Of a stretch of 64,000 bases of DNA, positions 14,601 to 35,101 are shown piece after piece. The notes beneath the pieces were generated by a model that made no database searches, was not told where the DNA came from, and saw nothing but the letters and a program-made list of their open reading frames with translations. How positions within the stretch are numbered: position 1 is the first letter of the stretch; every line of letters begins with the position of its first letter. The translations under genes and the position numbers were made by a program. The DNA is from Lineus longissimus (taxonomy: Eukaryota; Nemertea; Pilidiophora; Heteronemertea; Lineidae): NCBI RefSeq assembly GCF_910592395.1, contig NC_088311.1, positions 17,424,501-17,488,500 on the forward strand. The letters run 5' to 3'.

Positions 14601-16309
14601 CCAAGTTGATATCGTACTGCAAAGCAGCATATAGGAGCAAAGGTGAGCAATTTCAATGCTGTGTACATGTAAACTGCAAGATTTCACAAGAGTTAATTTT
14701 TTGCTGATTCATAAATGACTTCAATTTGCAAAAAATGTGTATCATAAAAATGATAGTTTGATTGGAAAAACCGAAACAAATTTCTTAATCTGCCAAAAGT
14801 AAACCTACGCTGTCAAGTCACAGATGCTCGAAAATTTGTCAAACTTGGCTTGGCGCCAATTACTGATGCAGTTACAGCTGTGACAACCTGGTTTGCACAT
14901 ATATTTTTTATTTCTGTAAAATGCTGACTATTTGGCCAGTTGCTGGCACAGCTAGATCTAGCTAATTTGGTGAAACTCCCTAACCTAGCTATGCCATAGT
15001 ACAGTAAAACCTCTCTATTACGGACACCCTAGGGACTGACAAGTGCTATCCTTAATAGAGAGGTGTCCTGATTGGACAGTTTAGATTGAATGAAAACTAC
15101 CAATTTGGGACCAAAACTAGTGTCCTTATTAGAGAGGTTGTCCTTATTAGAGAGGTGTCCACTAAGGGAGGTTGTCGCCTGATTGCAACAACTTACCAAA
15201 TTGGCAACAACTTGCCGTTCGACCTTTGCTTAATAAGGTTTGACAGTAGGGACCACCATTTTGGCTAAAATCCTATAGCAATTAGAACTCCTTTAAAATC
15301 AAGTGAATGCCCATTTCGGGGGTTGGAGTCTGTGCTCTGGAAAACAAAAACTGACTCCAAGCCTTGAATTTAGGTATTCATTTCGTTAGTTCCAATTGCT
15401 TTAGGATTTCAAATCTAGCCAATATATGGTGGTGCCTTGGTCGAACCTTAACTGGTTAAGACACCTTGTCCCTTCTCTCCATTAGGCAAGTTCTGCACAG
15501 GACAGGCCACTCCGGAGCAAATGAATGACGATGACGATTGGGATGCTTTCTCAGACTCGAGATCTGTTGACATGCTTGCCCAGACATCCGTCCATTGGCT
15601 GAGGAATGTCGTGAGGAGGAATACCCAAGTGGCTCCAGAAGGTAATGTGGAATTTAAATTCAAATTATTTTGACAATCTTGGAAAAACATTTGACAAGTT
15701 TTGTATTTAACTTTCATCAGAACTGAATTTACTGAAGTAGCATTAATAGTTTATAAGGTCAACATGAAGAAGTTCAAAGAAGTCAAGGGTTGTTCCTAGG
15801 GGAGGTCAGCCCTCTATTTTCTGCGGACTTGAAAAAAAAGAGGTTTTTCTAGTGAGAGATATGCTTAAAAACGGTGCTCTATAGGGTCCGTGCTGTGCCC
15901 TAAGCTCAGGGCCGCCCCCTTTCTCATAATCCTGGAAGTTCAACGTTAGCCCGAAAATAAAATGGCTTCGAATGTTTCCCGGTTCACAGTATGCAAAAGG
16001 TCAAATCGTAGACAACGAAAACAGTCAAAAGTAACCAATGTACATTTTCAACCACTTTTTATTTTAATTCAACCACCAGGTGGATTCCTACGAACCAATC
16101 ACCACCCCGGACCGCAGCGAATCGAAGACGTCGTGGACTGGGAGAGCGTCGTAGCAAAGTACCTGGCGATGCAGGGTCTGAGTGAGCCAGAGTCGTTTCA
16201 CAGTCGGAGGGAGACAAACGTTCACGACGACGCGGAGAAGTCGAAACAAACACCAAAATTGTTGCCACTGAAAGAGAAATCGTACAAGGAGAATGGGATT
16301 CCATTATGA
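585..16309 (+). CDS. TRPN: TRPN (NOMPC-like) mechanosensitive cation channel, 3' part
   Basis: Force-gated cation channel of mechanosensory cells; in the fly homologue the ankyrin spring binds microtubules. Exons: 585-683, 1175-1276, 4658-4762, 7333-7434, 10312-10410, 10764-10901, 11443-11550, 11766-11963, 12190-12396, 13268-14642, 15486-15641, 16080-16309 (TGA). All have AG/GT borders, and phases agree (0 up to the channel exon, then 1,1). About 972 residues are visible. The first nine exons encode about 11 ankyrin repeats (TPLHLAA-type cores such as HGQTPLHLAAENDH and NGMTCAHIAASKGS); NOMPC proteins have about 29, so the start lies left of the window. The linker (ILLSPAPVDTAAKLS), six-helix channel, TRP box and tail (EDVVDWESVVAKYL) follow NOMPC order without a break. 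Introns are full of MITEs. Family assignment is very secure; exon edges come from splice signals. Confidence 0.95.
1295..1530 (+). repeat. tRNA-derived SINE in a TRPN intron
   Basis: A-box-like ggggtagtggctcggacaga and B-box cctggttcgatcc are followed by a body with actccacccaggaataaaaa and tgggtacc, a block also seen in the SINE at 59655. The 3' end is not sharply defined. Confidence 0.6.
2280..4650. other. TRPN intron, no recognised feature except one possible relict
   Basis: A long intron between the second and third visible TRPN exons. Short overlapping frames around 2700-3130 have no recognisable similarity, no splice-site support and no repeats of known type. The ankyrin-like snippet at 4263 is listed separately. 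Confidence 0.5.
4263..4332 (+). other. Possible relict ankyrin-like fragment in a TRPN intron
   Basis: The short frame GLTPLQIAQIVFLLGTRVERRL carries the G-L-T-P-L-x-x-A start of an ankyrin repeat and is preceded by tcaag. It ends at a stop after 22 codons, and the flanking TRPN exons join correctly without it. It may be a relict exon or chance. Confidence 0.2.
5970..6977 (+). mobile_element. 1-kb pogo-like non-autonomous element
   Basis: Inverted ends TACAGTGGAACCCCGGTAAC and GACCGGGGTTCCACTGTA share the CAGTGGAACC core with the short MITE family. Sub-terminal zones hold repeated ggtcgtgttaccggggtggt and ggtcgcgttagcgggg-type blocks. No transposase frame was seen in the AT-rich middle. It lies in a TRPN intron. 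Confidence 0.8.
7561..8243 (+). mobile_element. TTAA-flanked element, 683 bp
   Basis: Ends TTAACCCTTTCGCTGCCG and GTGAAAGAGTTAA are imperfect inverted repeats with TTAA at both edges. The right subterminal part has repeated gcggcgacatcg/ggcacagcgag blocks. No transposase was recognised. PiggyBac-like by target site only. Confidence 0.65.
8479..9420 (+). repeat. AGCTCACCTC interspersed repeat with a (GTC)n microsatellite
   Basis: It starts with the palindromic agctcacctcttagcagagg plus tgagct, then (GTC)n. The following body contains two related half units (gatttgacctccttttcaag around 8866 and gatttgacctacttctcaag around 9342, each followed by gtcacagaggtcaaagtttt-type sequence). A ragged end around 10250 (caagaggtgagc) may be the other terminus. 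It lies in a TRPN intron. Confidence 0.6.
8526..8601 (+). repeat. (GTC)n trinucleotide microsatellite
   Basis: About 25 uninterrupted GTC/CGT units followed by imperfect tccgtcgtc copies. It creates spurious poly-Val and poly-Thr open frames. Confidence 0.98.
9421..10311. other. TRPN intron with repeat debris
   Basis: Contains scattered repeat-like text, including a short stretch (tggaccttgtattcaccaat then gtcgatataatagacaatta) that may be the end of a LINE endonuclease or RT frame. Nothing could be assigned. Confidence 0.35.
11283..11355 (+). pseudogene. Decayed duplicate of a TRPN ankyrin exon
   Basis: A pyrimidine tract and cag acceptor are followed by TATGGTCTAACCCGTCC, which tracks the true exon at 11443 (TATGGCCTGACCCCCC) with interspersed differences for about 70 bp, including AAAACCT followed by a CTCC-type stretch. 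Frame and ankyrin consensus are lost (YGLTRPQSHLSIK), and no donor is preserved. It looks like a tandem exon duplication, now dead, 160 bp upstream of its parent. Confidence 0.6.
11655..11735 (+). repeat. Degenerate 5S-like fragment in a TRPN intron
   Basis: caaagttaagcaatgatgag and gtggatgggtgactgag keep the A- and C-box order and rough spacing of 5S rRNA. Weak match. Confidence 0.35.
12430..12752 (+). mobile_element. MITE with CTCTAAAATCTCGAATAC ends, copy 1
   Basis: Inverted ends actctaaaacctcgaatacg and cgagattttagagta, with an interior shared with 37591 in inverse orientation (gttgatttcgtttcactgtc; ggcccatgccattgat). It starts 33 bp after a TRPN donor. Confidence 0.8.
13017..13249 (+). 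mobile_element. TTAA-flanked MITE (GGGTTGACCATAGGTACC family)
   Basis: It begins TTAAGGGTTGACCATAGGTA and ends TACCTGTGGTCAACCCTTAA. The two halves are largely inverted copies, so it can fold as a hairpin. It lies 18 nt before the main TRPN channel exon. Confidence 0.85.
13268..14642 (+). CDS. TRPN: TRPN exon encoding linker helices, S1-S6, pore and TRP box
   Basis: One uninterrupted 1375-nt exon carries the whole channel module (about 458 residues). It opens with the pre-channel linker FVFDLMICGKMNNNKSIQEF, then the linker helices (DVLIENEQKEVVAHPLVQKY). Hydrophobic segments follow: one near MILLFLVFLICPPVWIAF, one near HIYIIILYVITVVTPI, one near WLLLLWLSGLLVSELTNP, and the S4-S5 region with FHHLFGPWAIIIRDLMKDL. 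The pore region contains FELLFFSLFGLVEPENLPP; the last helix is IYMIVTLIVLINLLIAMMSD. The TRP box reads WKFGRAKLIRNM. A glycine/serine-rich insert (SLGSGDGSGGAKPLD) lies in the outer pore loop. The exon ends in phase 1 at AGCAAAG|gtgagc and joins 15486. Confidence 0.95.
15000..15173 (+). mobile_element. Pogo-like MITE, copy 2, right end truncated
   Basis: It starts tacagtaaaacctctctatt; the family interior follows, but the right terminal repeat stops after ctaagggaggtt. It lies in the intron before the penultimate TRPN exon. Confidence 0.8.
15230..15451 (+). mobile_element. TTAA MITE of the GGGTTGACCA family, second copy
   Basis: Ends TTAATAAGGTTTGACAGTAG and CTTGGTCGAACCTTAA; same hairpin interior (tctggaaaacaaaaactgac). 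It ends about 34 bp before the penultimate TRPN exon. Confidence 0.75.
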
Positions 16310-16467
16310 CAGACGATGCCTTGACTTCTAATACCTGTAGAACTGTTGTACTTGGTGTTGTGTAATTGTTGTCTGGAAGGTTACTGTTTTGCCAGTTATC
16401 AAATATTTAATGAATTTTTACATTTACTAGTATTATAATGATATTATCTGTGACATTTATGCAATTT

Positions 16468-16648
16468 GATTAATTGTGGTTTTTGATGGTCATTGTTTGG
16501 CCATCTCAGACATGATGAGAGAATACATGTAGTTGCAGTGCATGATTTGGTCTCCTGTGATTAATTGTGATTTTTGATGGTCATTGTTTGGTCATCTCAG
16601 ACATGATGAGAGAATACATGTAGTTGCAGTGCATGATTTGGTCTCCTG
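16468..16648. repeat. 91-bp tandem duplication after the TRPN stop
   Basis: gattaattgtggtttttgat through gatttggtctcctg is repeated once almost perfectly. It is probably within the TRPN 3' UTR or just beyond it. Confidence 0.9.
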
Positions 16649-17020
16649 ATCTACGTCTCATGTTGTTAAAGGGGGACTATGAGTAGGTTACATGTACATC
16701 CCTTGACAAAACCCTCGCACCCTAGCGATGGCCAGCGCCACTTAGCGAGATGCGGTCTCCTTTTAATGTTGCTAAGTCTTGCCTGGATTGCAGTCCTGTG
16801 TAATTGATGAAACTGCACTTGATATTTGGAATGTACGCAGAGACTTGTTTACAGTACATATGATGTGATAATGTAAAAAACATTACTGATGTTGTTCTGT
16901 GAATCCGTTTATACATAGACACTTCATCTCTTAGTAGACTATTACTAATGTAACAACAAATCGAAATTGAATTCAAATTGTTTATAATACTCTTCTGTGA
17001 TAATCTTATAAGATAGTAAT

Positions 17021-17132
17021 GTAAACAGGTGTAAATAGTAATGTAAACGGTCAGTGTAAATAGTAATGTAAACGGGTGTAAATAGTAATGTAAACGGTCA
17101 CTGTAAATAGTAATGTAAACAGGTGTAAATAG
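17021..17132. repeat. Short tandem array of gtaaatagtaatgtaaac
   Basis: About five copies of gtaaatagtaatgtaaac separated by alternating aggt/ggtcagt-type spacers (about 18-22 bp per unit). It opens an antisense frame of no evident meaning. Confidence 0.9.
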
Positions 17133-18009
17133 ATTATTCTTCCTTTTTTGACTCATAATGTTATAGTCATTTTGAAAACAAAGATTATGTAGGACAGCAT
17201 TTAATCTTTACATTTTGATAGGCCTTGGATTTTCTTCAAATTATTTCTGCAATGTCTGTGGGACTATATGTAGCCCCAATTTCTAGTCGGTGTAAGCCAG
17301 ATTCTTTTCACTGCCAATTGCATATGTATAGAGTTATGGTAAATCGTGAAATCTACACAAGCCTTTTATTTCCGCGAATGCCCTAGTCAAACAGTAAGAA
17401 AGCATTAATACTTCCTTTTCAAATTTTGGCAGCAAATGCCAATTGAAATTACCTAATTCGCCAACTTTTCGCTTTGCAAACACTTCACAGTTTACATTAT
17501 CTATCATAATTGCTTGTTTCCCAATATTTACTGCCATTTAAATTTGAATAGAGGTACATGTATATTGTTATAAACACAGGGTTGCATTTAGCTGACTCAA
17601 AGATTTTTAGAAAGTTGCCACATTAACGGCATTTTGTTGGGAGCGAGTATTCTTTTGTGTATGTCATACATACAATACATATGCAATCGACAACAATACA
17701 GGCAGAGATGATAGACTGTGTAGAAGCAATTAAGGTGGTTGAAGAGGCCTAAATTACGTGTAATAGGCCTAATGTAAAACAGAGGCATCAAAACCGTTTG
17801 AATAGCGTCTACACAGTGTTGCTTTGTCTAAGAGTGCGGAATGCACTGTACGTAATTTTTTTTCATGCTGCATTTGGAATTACTGCCAGAACTCGTAGGA
17901 GTTATTGTTGATATATTGAAAACACCATGTTATGAAATATGAAATAAGTTTTTTCTTACGATTGTAGTTAAGCTCCATCAAGTCAAAAAGTTGATTTTCA
18001 TCCGTACCT

Positions 18010-18125
18010 GTCTGGTTGGCGTGTCGTCTCCAGGCTAGAAGTTAAACAACGTTGGGTGCGGTCATAACTTAGATGGGTGACCTTCCCACACAATGCGGGC
18101 GCTGGATTGTAGTTCGGTACAGAGA
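18010..18125 (+). repeat. 5S rRNA-like sequence, copy 1
   Basis: gaagttaaacaacgttgggt, then cggtcataacttagatgggtg and acc, matches the internal control region and 3' half of animal 5S rRNA (A-box GAAGTTAAGCAACG, C-box TTGGATGGGTGACC). The 5' half does not match. Probably a 5S-derived SINE or pseudogene. Confidence 0.65.
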
Positions 18126-18254
18126 CGCTAGGTGTCGCTAAGTGACTCGAGGACGAGTCATCTTTGTCCAAAGGGGAGATTATGTACTATACCCCCAATG
18201 AATTATATGGCACGGCTTAACCTGCCGGCCATGAAGGAATTCCTTTATGGCCTA

Positions 18255-18345
18255 AAGGTTGGCGCGTTGTCTCTAGGCTATAAGTTAAACAACATTGGGC
18301 GGGTCATAACTTGGATGGGTCACCGGCGCGTAGAATACAATGATG
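18255..18345 (+). repeat. 5S rRNA-like sequence, copy 2
   Basis: ggttggcgcgttgtctctag, then aagttaaacaacattgggcg and acttggatgggtcacc, repeats copy 1 including the same non-5S leader. The shared leader suggests one SINE-like family rather than two independent pseudogenes. Confidence 0.6.
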
Positions 18346-19601
18346 AATAGGAAATCACTTTCCTGAGGTCAAGTTTATATTTGAAATCATTCTGCAAGGC
18401 ATGGAGATCAATAAACAAGCTTTGCCAGGTGTGCTTCTCGTGGAATCTGACCAAAAAAACAATGATTCCTTTGACTATCTCCCTGTTCCTCATTGTCTTC
18501 CCATCTCTTGGCAGCACAGAAGTCTTTCATGCAATTTTCATCGTGCATAAGTGTTGGAGAATGTTGACTGTTCCAGTTATTTAAGCTGCTTCAGTACGAT
18601 GCAAAACTATGTTGAACTTCCTAAAATTTGGATGTCTATAATCACTAAATATTGATTGCCCAACTCAACCACCTGACTTTGAAGATTCGGATGAGAATCA
18701 ATTTTTTAAACTTCATGGAGCCTTATAATGAGAATCAATAAAGATATAAAGAACAAAAATCTGAAACTTGTTTCTTTTGTGTCCAGTGAAGCCCAATAGC
18801 AGCTCCAAGAAAGAGACAGTTCCTTGTCCGGTGCAGATTCAACCTAAAATGTTCTAAGTTTTTATAAGTAAAAGTTCTTCTTTATAATGCACAACATGCT
18901 CAAAGCATTTAACATTTCATCCCTAATGTCTATCGTGAGGCCTTTTAGCAGAACTCCGACAAGCTTCTTAATCATGCAGTTCTACAACCTGAGCATTTCT
19001 GCTTGGTACCAATACATTTACAATTGGGTGGAGTTTAAGGCATGTAAGACTGTTGGAACTCATTTGGATCAACAAACAGGGCATGAGATAATTGTCCTCG
19101 AAAAATAAGTCTATGCAAGCATTCTCCGACTTTCTTTCTCGAAAATATGGCCTCTACAACTACCGGTAATTATATCATTCTTTTTGGTTGTTTTTGGTTT
19201 GATGACATAGCAGTTTGCAACTCTTTAGTCAACCAATAATTATTTAGCTTTTGAGGATCATTCATTCTCCTTTATCAATGATCTTCAGAATATGAGGCTC
19301 ACCCTTACCATAAGCAGGGGACTGCTAACGCTCCTTCTAACCCCCTGGAAATATCCCAGCAATTTAATGTATGCCCTCCTACCCGGCAGTAGAACAATCT
19401 AAGCAGGCACTCAGAAGGGGGGGTGGAAAAGTATAAAGTTATTATCATTCTGCTGACTCTGACAGGTCCACATTCTTTCAGAAAATGGATGAGTTGCTAA
19501 TGCATTAGCAAGAAGTCTAAGGACGACCCCACAGTCGCCAATCAGAACAAGTTGATCAAGGTTCTGAAGGAGTTGAAACGTGAGGACCATATTTCTGAGG
19601 A

Positions 19602-20077
19602 ATTTTACAAAAGGGTCTACCCTATTAACTGTGACCTCCCACAGACTTCCTAAAACCCACAAGCCAGCCTGCCCTCTCTGCCCCATGTGTCTGGGTAAGG
19701 GTTGGTGTGCAACCCCTATGGCTGCAGAGATTGCCTGTGTTCTCTCGCCGCTAATGGGGATTTTATAAGAGGGTCTACCCTACCAATTGTAACCCCCCCA
19801 CAGACTTCCTAAAACCCACAAGCCAGCCTGCCCTCTCTACCCCATGTATCTGGGTAAGGGTTGGTGTGCAACCCCCATGGCTGCAGAGATTGCCTGTGTT
19901 CTCTCGCCGCTAATGGGGATTTTATAAGAGGATCTACCCTACCAATTGTGACCTCCCACAGACTTTCTAAAATCCACAAGCCAGCTTGCCCTCTCTGCCC
20001 CATGTGTCCAGGGTGGGGTCGGTGTGCAACCCCCATGGCTGCAGAGATTGCCTGTGTACTCTCACCACTAGTGGGGA
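19602..20077 (+). repeat. Tandem triplication (about 160 bp) within the Penelope RT remnant
   Basis: Three consecutive copies run from ttttacaaaagggtctaccc-type starts to ctctcgccgctaatgggga-type ends. Each covers the RT stretch from YKRVYPTNCDLPQ to CVLSPL. Only the first follows the upstream RT frame and only the last leads into GSTVHNLHNP. The copies are highly similar, so the triplication is recent relative to the element's decay. Confidence 0.85.
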
Positions 20078-20132
20078 GTACTGTCCACAATTTGCACAAT
20101 CCTAGGATTTTGCTAAACTGGAAGCTCTGTAG

Positions 20133-20209
20133 GGGGATACTTCGGTGTGTCGAACCTACAACTTTCTGGTTATAAGCCAGGTGCTCTAACTACTCTGCCA
20201 CTGATCCCC
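20133..20209 (-). tRNA. tRNA-like sequence, probably a pseudogene or SINE head
   Basis: The minus strand reads ggggatcagtggcagagtag, then a D-arm-like ttagagcac, an anticodon stem-loop cctgg-cttataa-ccaga (anticodon UAU, Ile if real), a B-box-like ggttcgac and a 3' half gtatcccc that pairs with ggggat. The T stem does not pair (gtagg with caccg), so a working tRNA is unlikely. It interrupts the Penelope remnant between its RT and GIY-YIG segments. Confidence 0.4.
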
Positions 20210-20560
20210 TAGTGAGGTAGTATACAGCATCAAGTGCGAGGACTGTAATGTTGTATACATCGGTGAGACTGCCAGGAGGCTGGGCACCTAATAGTAAATT
20301 GAGGAACACCGTGAATCTGTTACTGAAGCCGATCTTAACACACTATGGACTCAAATGGGATGGCACCAGGATATCAGGAGGTCAACGAACTCCACAGGAA
20401 GATCCGCGTGGTGATCCACATTAGCAGGGACAGCCCCAGGATGAACCACTAACAAGGATACCAGCTGCTCCAGTGTGAGAGTCTGTTCCACATCCTTGTC
20501 CTGAAGATCATTGATAAAGGAGAATGGATGTTTCCATGAAAGCTCTGGGAAGTATTTCTA

Positions 20561-21309
20561 GATAATAGTTGGTCGACTGAAGAATATTCATCCCTCAGGT
20601 TTTATTGATTAGCACTTCTAAAAGTATTTGGCGCAACTATGTTCCGGCCTTGAAATATGATCTCCACGTGTCTATACAGGCCAGTTTTATAGCACTACAG
20701 TAGCAACATGATGTCAAGTTGCCTAGCTTTTCCATGGATACACCACAGACCAACCAGCTTAGAGAAAGCAACGGAGCCTGTGGGTCACGTGCAACCCTGT
20801 GGGTCAAAGCTCTCCAATGACTATTGCAATGACTTAATTTCTAAATAGTGTTGGAGAATCGAGATGTGCAGAGAATTGGCAAGCTGATGACTTCGGAGGG
20901 AATATAAAAGGTAGCAAGATAAAAATGTAAAATAATCATATTTATTCTTAGAAAACAATCTATAAAATCTACAATCTAAGATCCTTCAATAACTTATCTA
21001 AAATTTTATCTAAAAAGTTATATGGCTGAAGCTATTTAGCATTTTATCATGGCATTGTATCACATACTTCTGTTCTAAGATTCCTTGTTCAGTGTTACAT
21101 ACACACTCTGGATGGAATTTAAACCATTTGGTTTCAACAAGATACAATTGTAATTGTGAAATGGATGGACTTAAAAATCTTATGAAAAAATAACTACATG
21201 TACCAAAGAGCAGATCTAAAATCATACCAGCTGATTTATGAAATCATGCTCTCAGTCATCTGTACATGAATACCAACAGTGAATCTTATCACCGTCATTA
21301 CAAATGCTA
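20561..21309. other. Gap downstream of the C19orf44-like gene
   Basis: No gene seen. A minus-strand AATAAA around 20938-20944 could be the polyadenylation signal of the C19orf44-like gene, which would imply a 3' UTR of about 0.8 kb. Confidence 0.4.
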
Positions 21310-21489
21310 TACAGTATAACCCCTCTATTAAGGACACCCTCAGGACTGACAAATGCTGTCCTTAATAGAGGTGTCCTGACTAAGGAGGTTAAATTGAAAG
21401 GAAACAACTAACTTGGGACCAGAACGAGTGTCCTTAATAGAGAGGTTGTCCTCAATACAGAGTTGTCCACTTAGGGAGGTTCTACTGTA
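21310..21489 (+). mobile_element. Pogo-like MITE, copy 3
   Basis: Ends tacagtataacccctctatt and ggttctactgta, with the family interior. It lies just downstream of the C19orf44-like coding region. Confidence 0.85.
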
Positions 21490-21776
21490 TTTTACCAAGA
21501 ATTCATAAAGACTAAGCATTTGGAAGCAACACTACAGCATCCTAGCCAGCACTCGGTACCAAGTTTTGAGCAAAGGGGGCTTTTGCAAAGGAATTCAGCT
21601 TCTATTCAATGGATATCACTACAATTGGAGGGGTGTCGCTTGATTTTTGTCACAAAATACATGACTCAAATAGTGTACCTTGTTTAGTAGTGATTATTAG
21701 ACTTATAAGGAAATGGTATTATAACGAGGTTCCCTCTTGCACAAAGAATGCCCACTATCACATTGACGTCTGCTCA

Positions 21777-34155
<12,379 letters not shown>

Positions 34156-34961
34156 GTTTTTTCTTTCAGTTCTTCATGAATCTGCATAAGTGTAATCAAG
34201 GCAGGAAGAAGCTTTAAAAAGTGACACCAAACACTTTTTAATTGTGTGATGCATAAAATATCCTGCCATACTCGATAAACATCATAATATGTGATGACAA
34301 TGACATCACAAACATAGGCCTTTTCGACGAAGATGAATCAGCGCCAAAACAAATCCAATGCAGCACACCGACTTGATTAAATGCGAACATGTCAAAAGGC
34401 CAAAGCTGACTACGGACAATTCCTAGAGACACAGCGATCTCAAGCCACCGGTGAAACCCATGATGACTGGGCCAGACTCTGATCAGGCTCAGCGCCAAAA
34501 CAAACTTCTTCGATATCGTCAATTATCTTTGCGCGCAGTGCTATTCAACAAATTGCCCAAATTGTCAGTCAGTCACCACTCACCGACACTGTCTGTCAGC
34601 AGTGACAGTGTGGATCAGCTGTCATAAATATCATTAGGCCTACTGATTAATACCCAAAGAACTGAACACTGAAAGGTTGGAACCGTGTACATTATGTACA
34701 GGGCTTTGTATGCAATAAACGGAAAATTGAGCACCAACATTTCAGTGAGTATTAAGGTATGAAATCGGAGTCAGATCAAATGGAAACTTTGCAGTTGTCA
34801 TCTTAAATAAATTACCTAACACGCGGCAATGTGCAGAATGTTAACATTCACTGTCAAAACCATTCATAGAATGTTTGTTTATTTTCATGTCACAGCTAGC
34901 CCGACCTTCACCTTCTGTTCGGAATCTTTCGGAAACGGCGGAGTGTTCCGAAGTTTTCAAG

Positions 34962-34980
34962 CGTGGTCTTATCTGATTGG
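34962..34980 (-). promoter_or_regulatory. ER stress response element (ERSE) upstream of calreticulin
   Basis: The plus strand reads CGTGG, nine bases (tcttatctg), then ATTGG. This is the exact reverse complement of the ERSE consensus CCAAT-N9-CCACG, which NF-Y and ATF6 (or XBP1) bind at ER chaperone promoters, including vertebrate calreticulin. It lies 121 bp upstream of the calreticulin ATG, within the spacer shared with the divergent C19orf44-like gene. Confidence 0.8.
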
Positions 34981-34994
34981 CTCGCAGTGATTGA

Positions 34995-35030
34995 CCAATC
35001 AGCGATCACCATCTGGCCGGCTGTCACGTG
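34995..35030 (+). promoter_or_regulatory. Second CCAAT box, half-ERSE and CACGTG E-box
   Basis: CCAAT at 34995-34999 is followed after exactly nine bases by CCATC, which matches the ERSE second half (CCACG) in three of five positions. A CACGTG palindrome follows at 35025-35030. With the exact ERSE just upstream this forms a compact putative core promoter. No TATA box was seen. The transcription start is not identifiable by eye. Confidence 0.45.
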
Positions 35031-35101
35031 GGTTTTCCAGCAATCACCCTTCCACAGATTTTGCACTGGGCAAGCAGAAGGGACAAGAAAATCCACCAAA
35101 A

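Larger units (their letters stand above)
19480..20560 (+). pseudogene. Penelope-like element remnant with RT and GIY-YIG segments
   Basis: Broken pieces of one polyprotein lie in order. Around 19510-19650 the frame reads DDPTVANQNKLIKVLKELKRE, then ISEEFYKRVYPINCDLPQT. A frame change then gives KTHKPACPLCPMC and EIACVLSPLVGSTVHNLHNP, which match the LPKxHKPxxPLRPIVS and LSPLVG blocks of Penelope-like reverse transcriptases. After a tRNA-like insertion, VVYSIKCEDCNVVYIGETAR is the core of a GIY-YIG endonuclease, the second domain of EN+ Penelope elements. Multiple stops and frameshifts make it non-functional. The 5' start is not defined. Confidence 0.75.

Noticed and set aside
16722-17156. 144-aa antisense frame
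   Set aside because: Largely a translation of the short tandem array at 17021-17132.
20133-20209. Functional tRNA-Ile(UAU)
   Set aside because: The T stem does not pair and the sequence lies inside a decayed retroelement, so it is reported only as tRNA-like.
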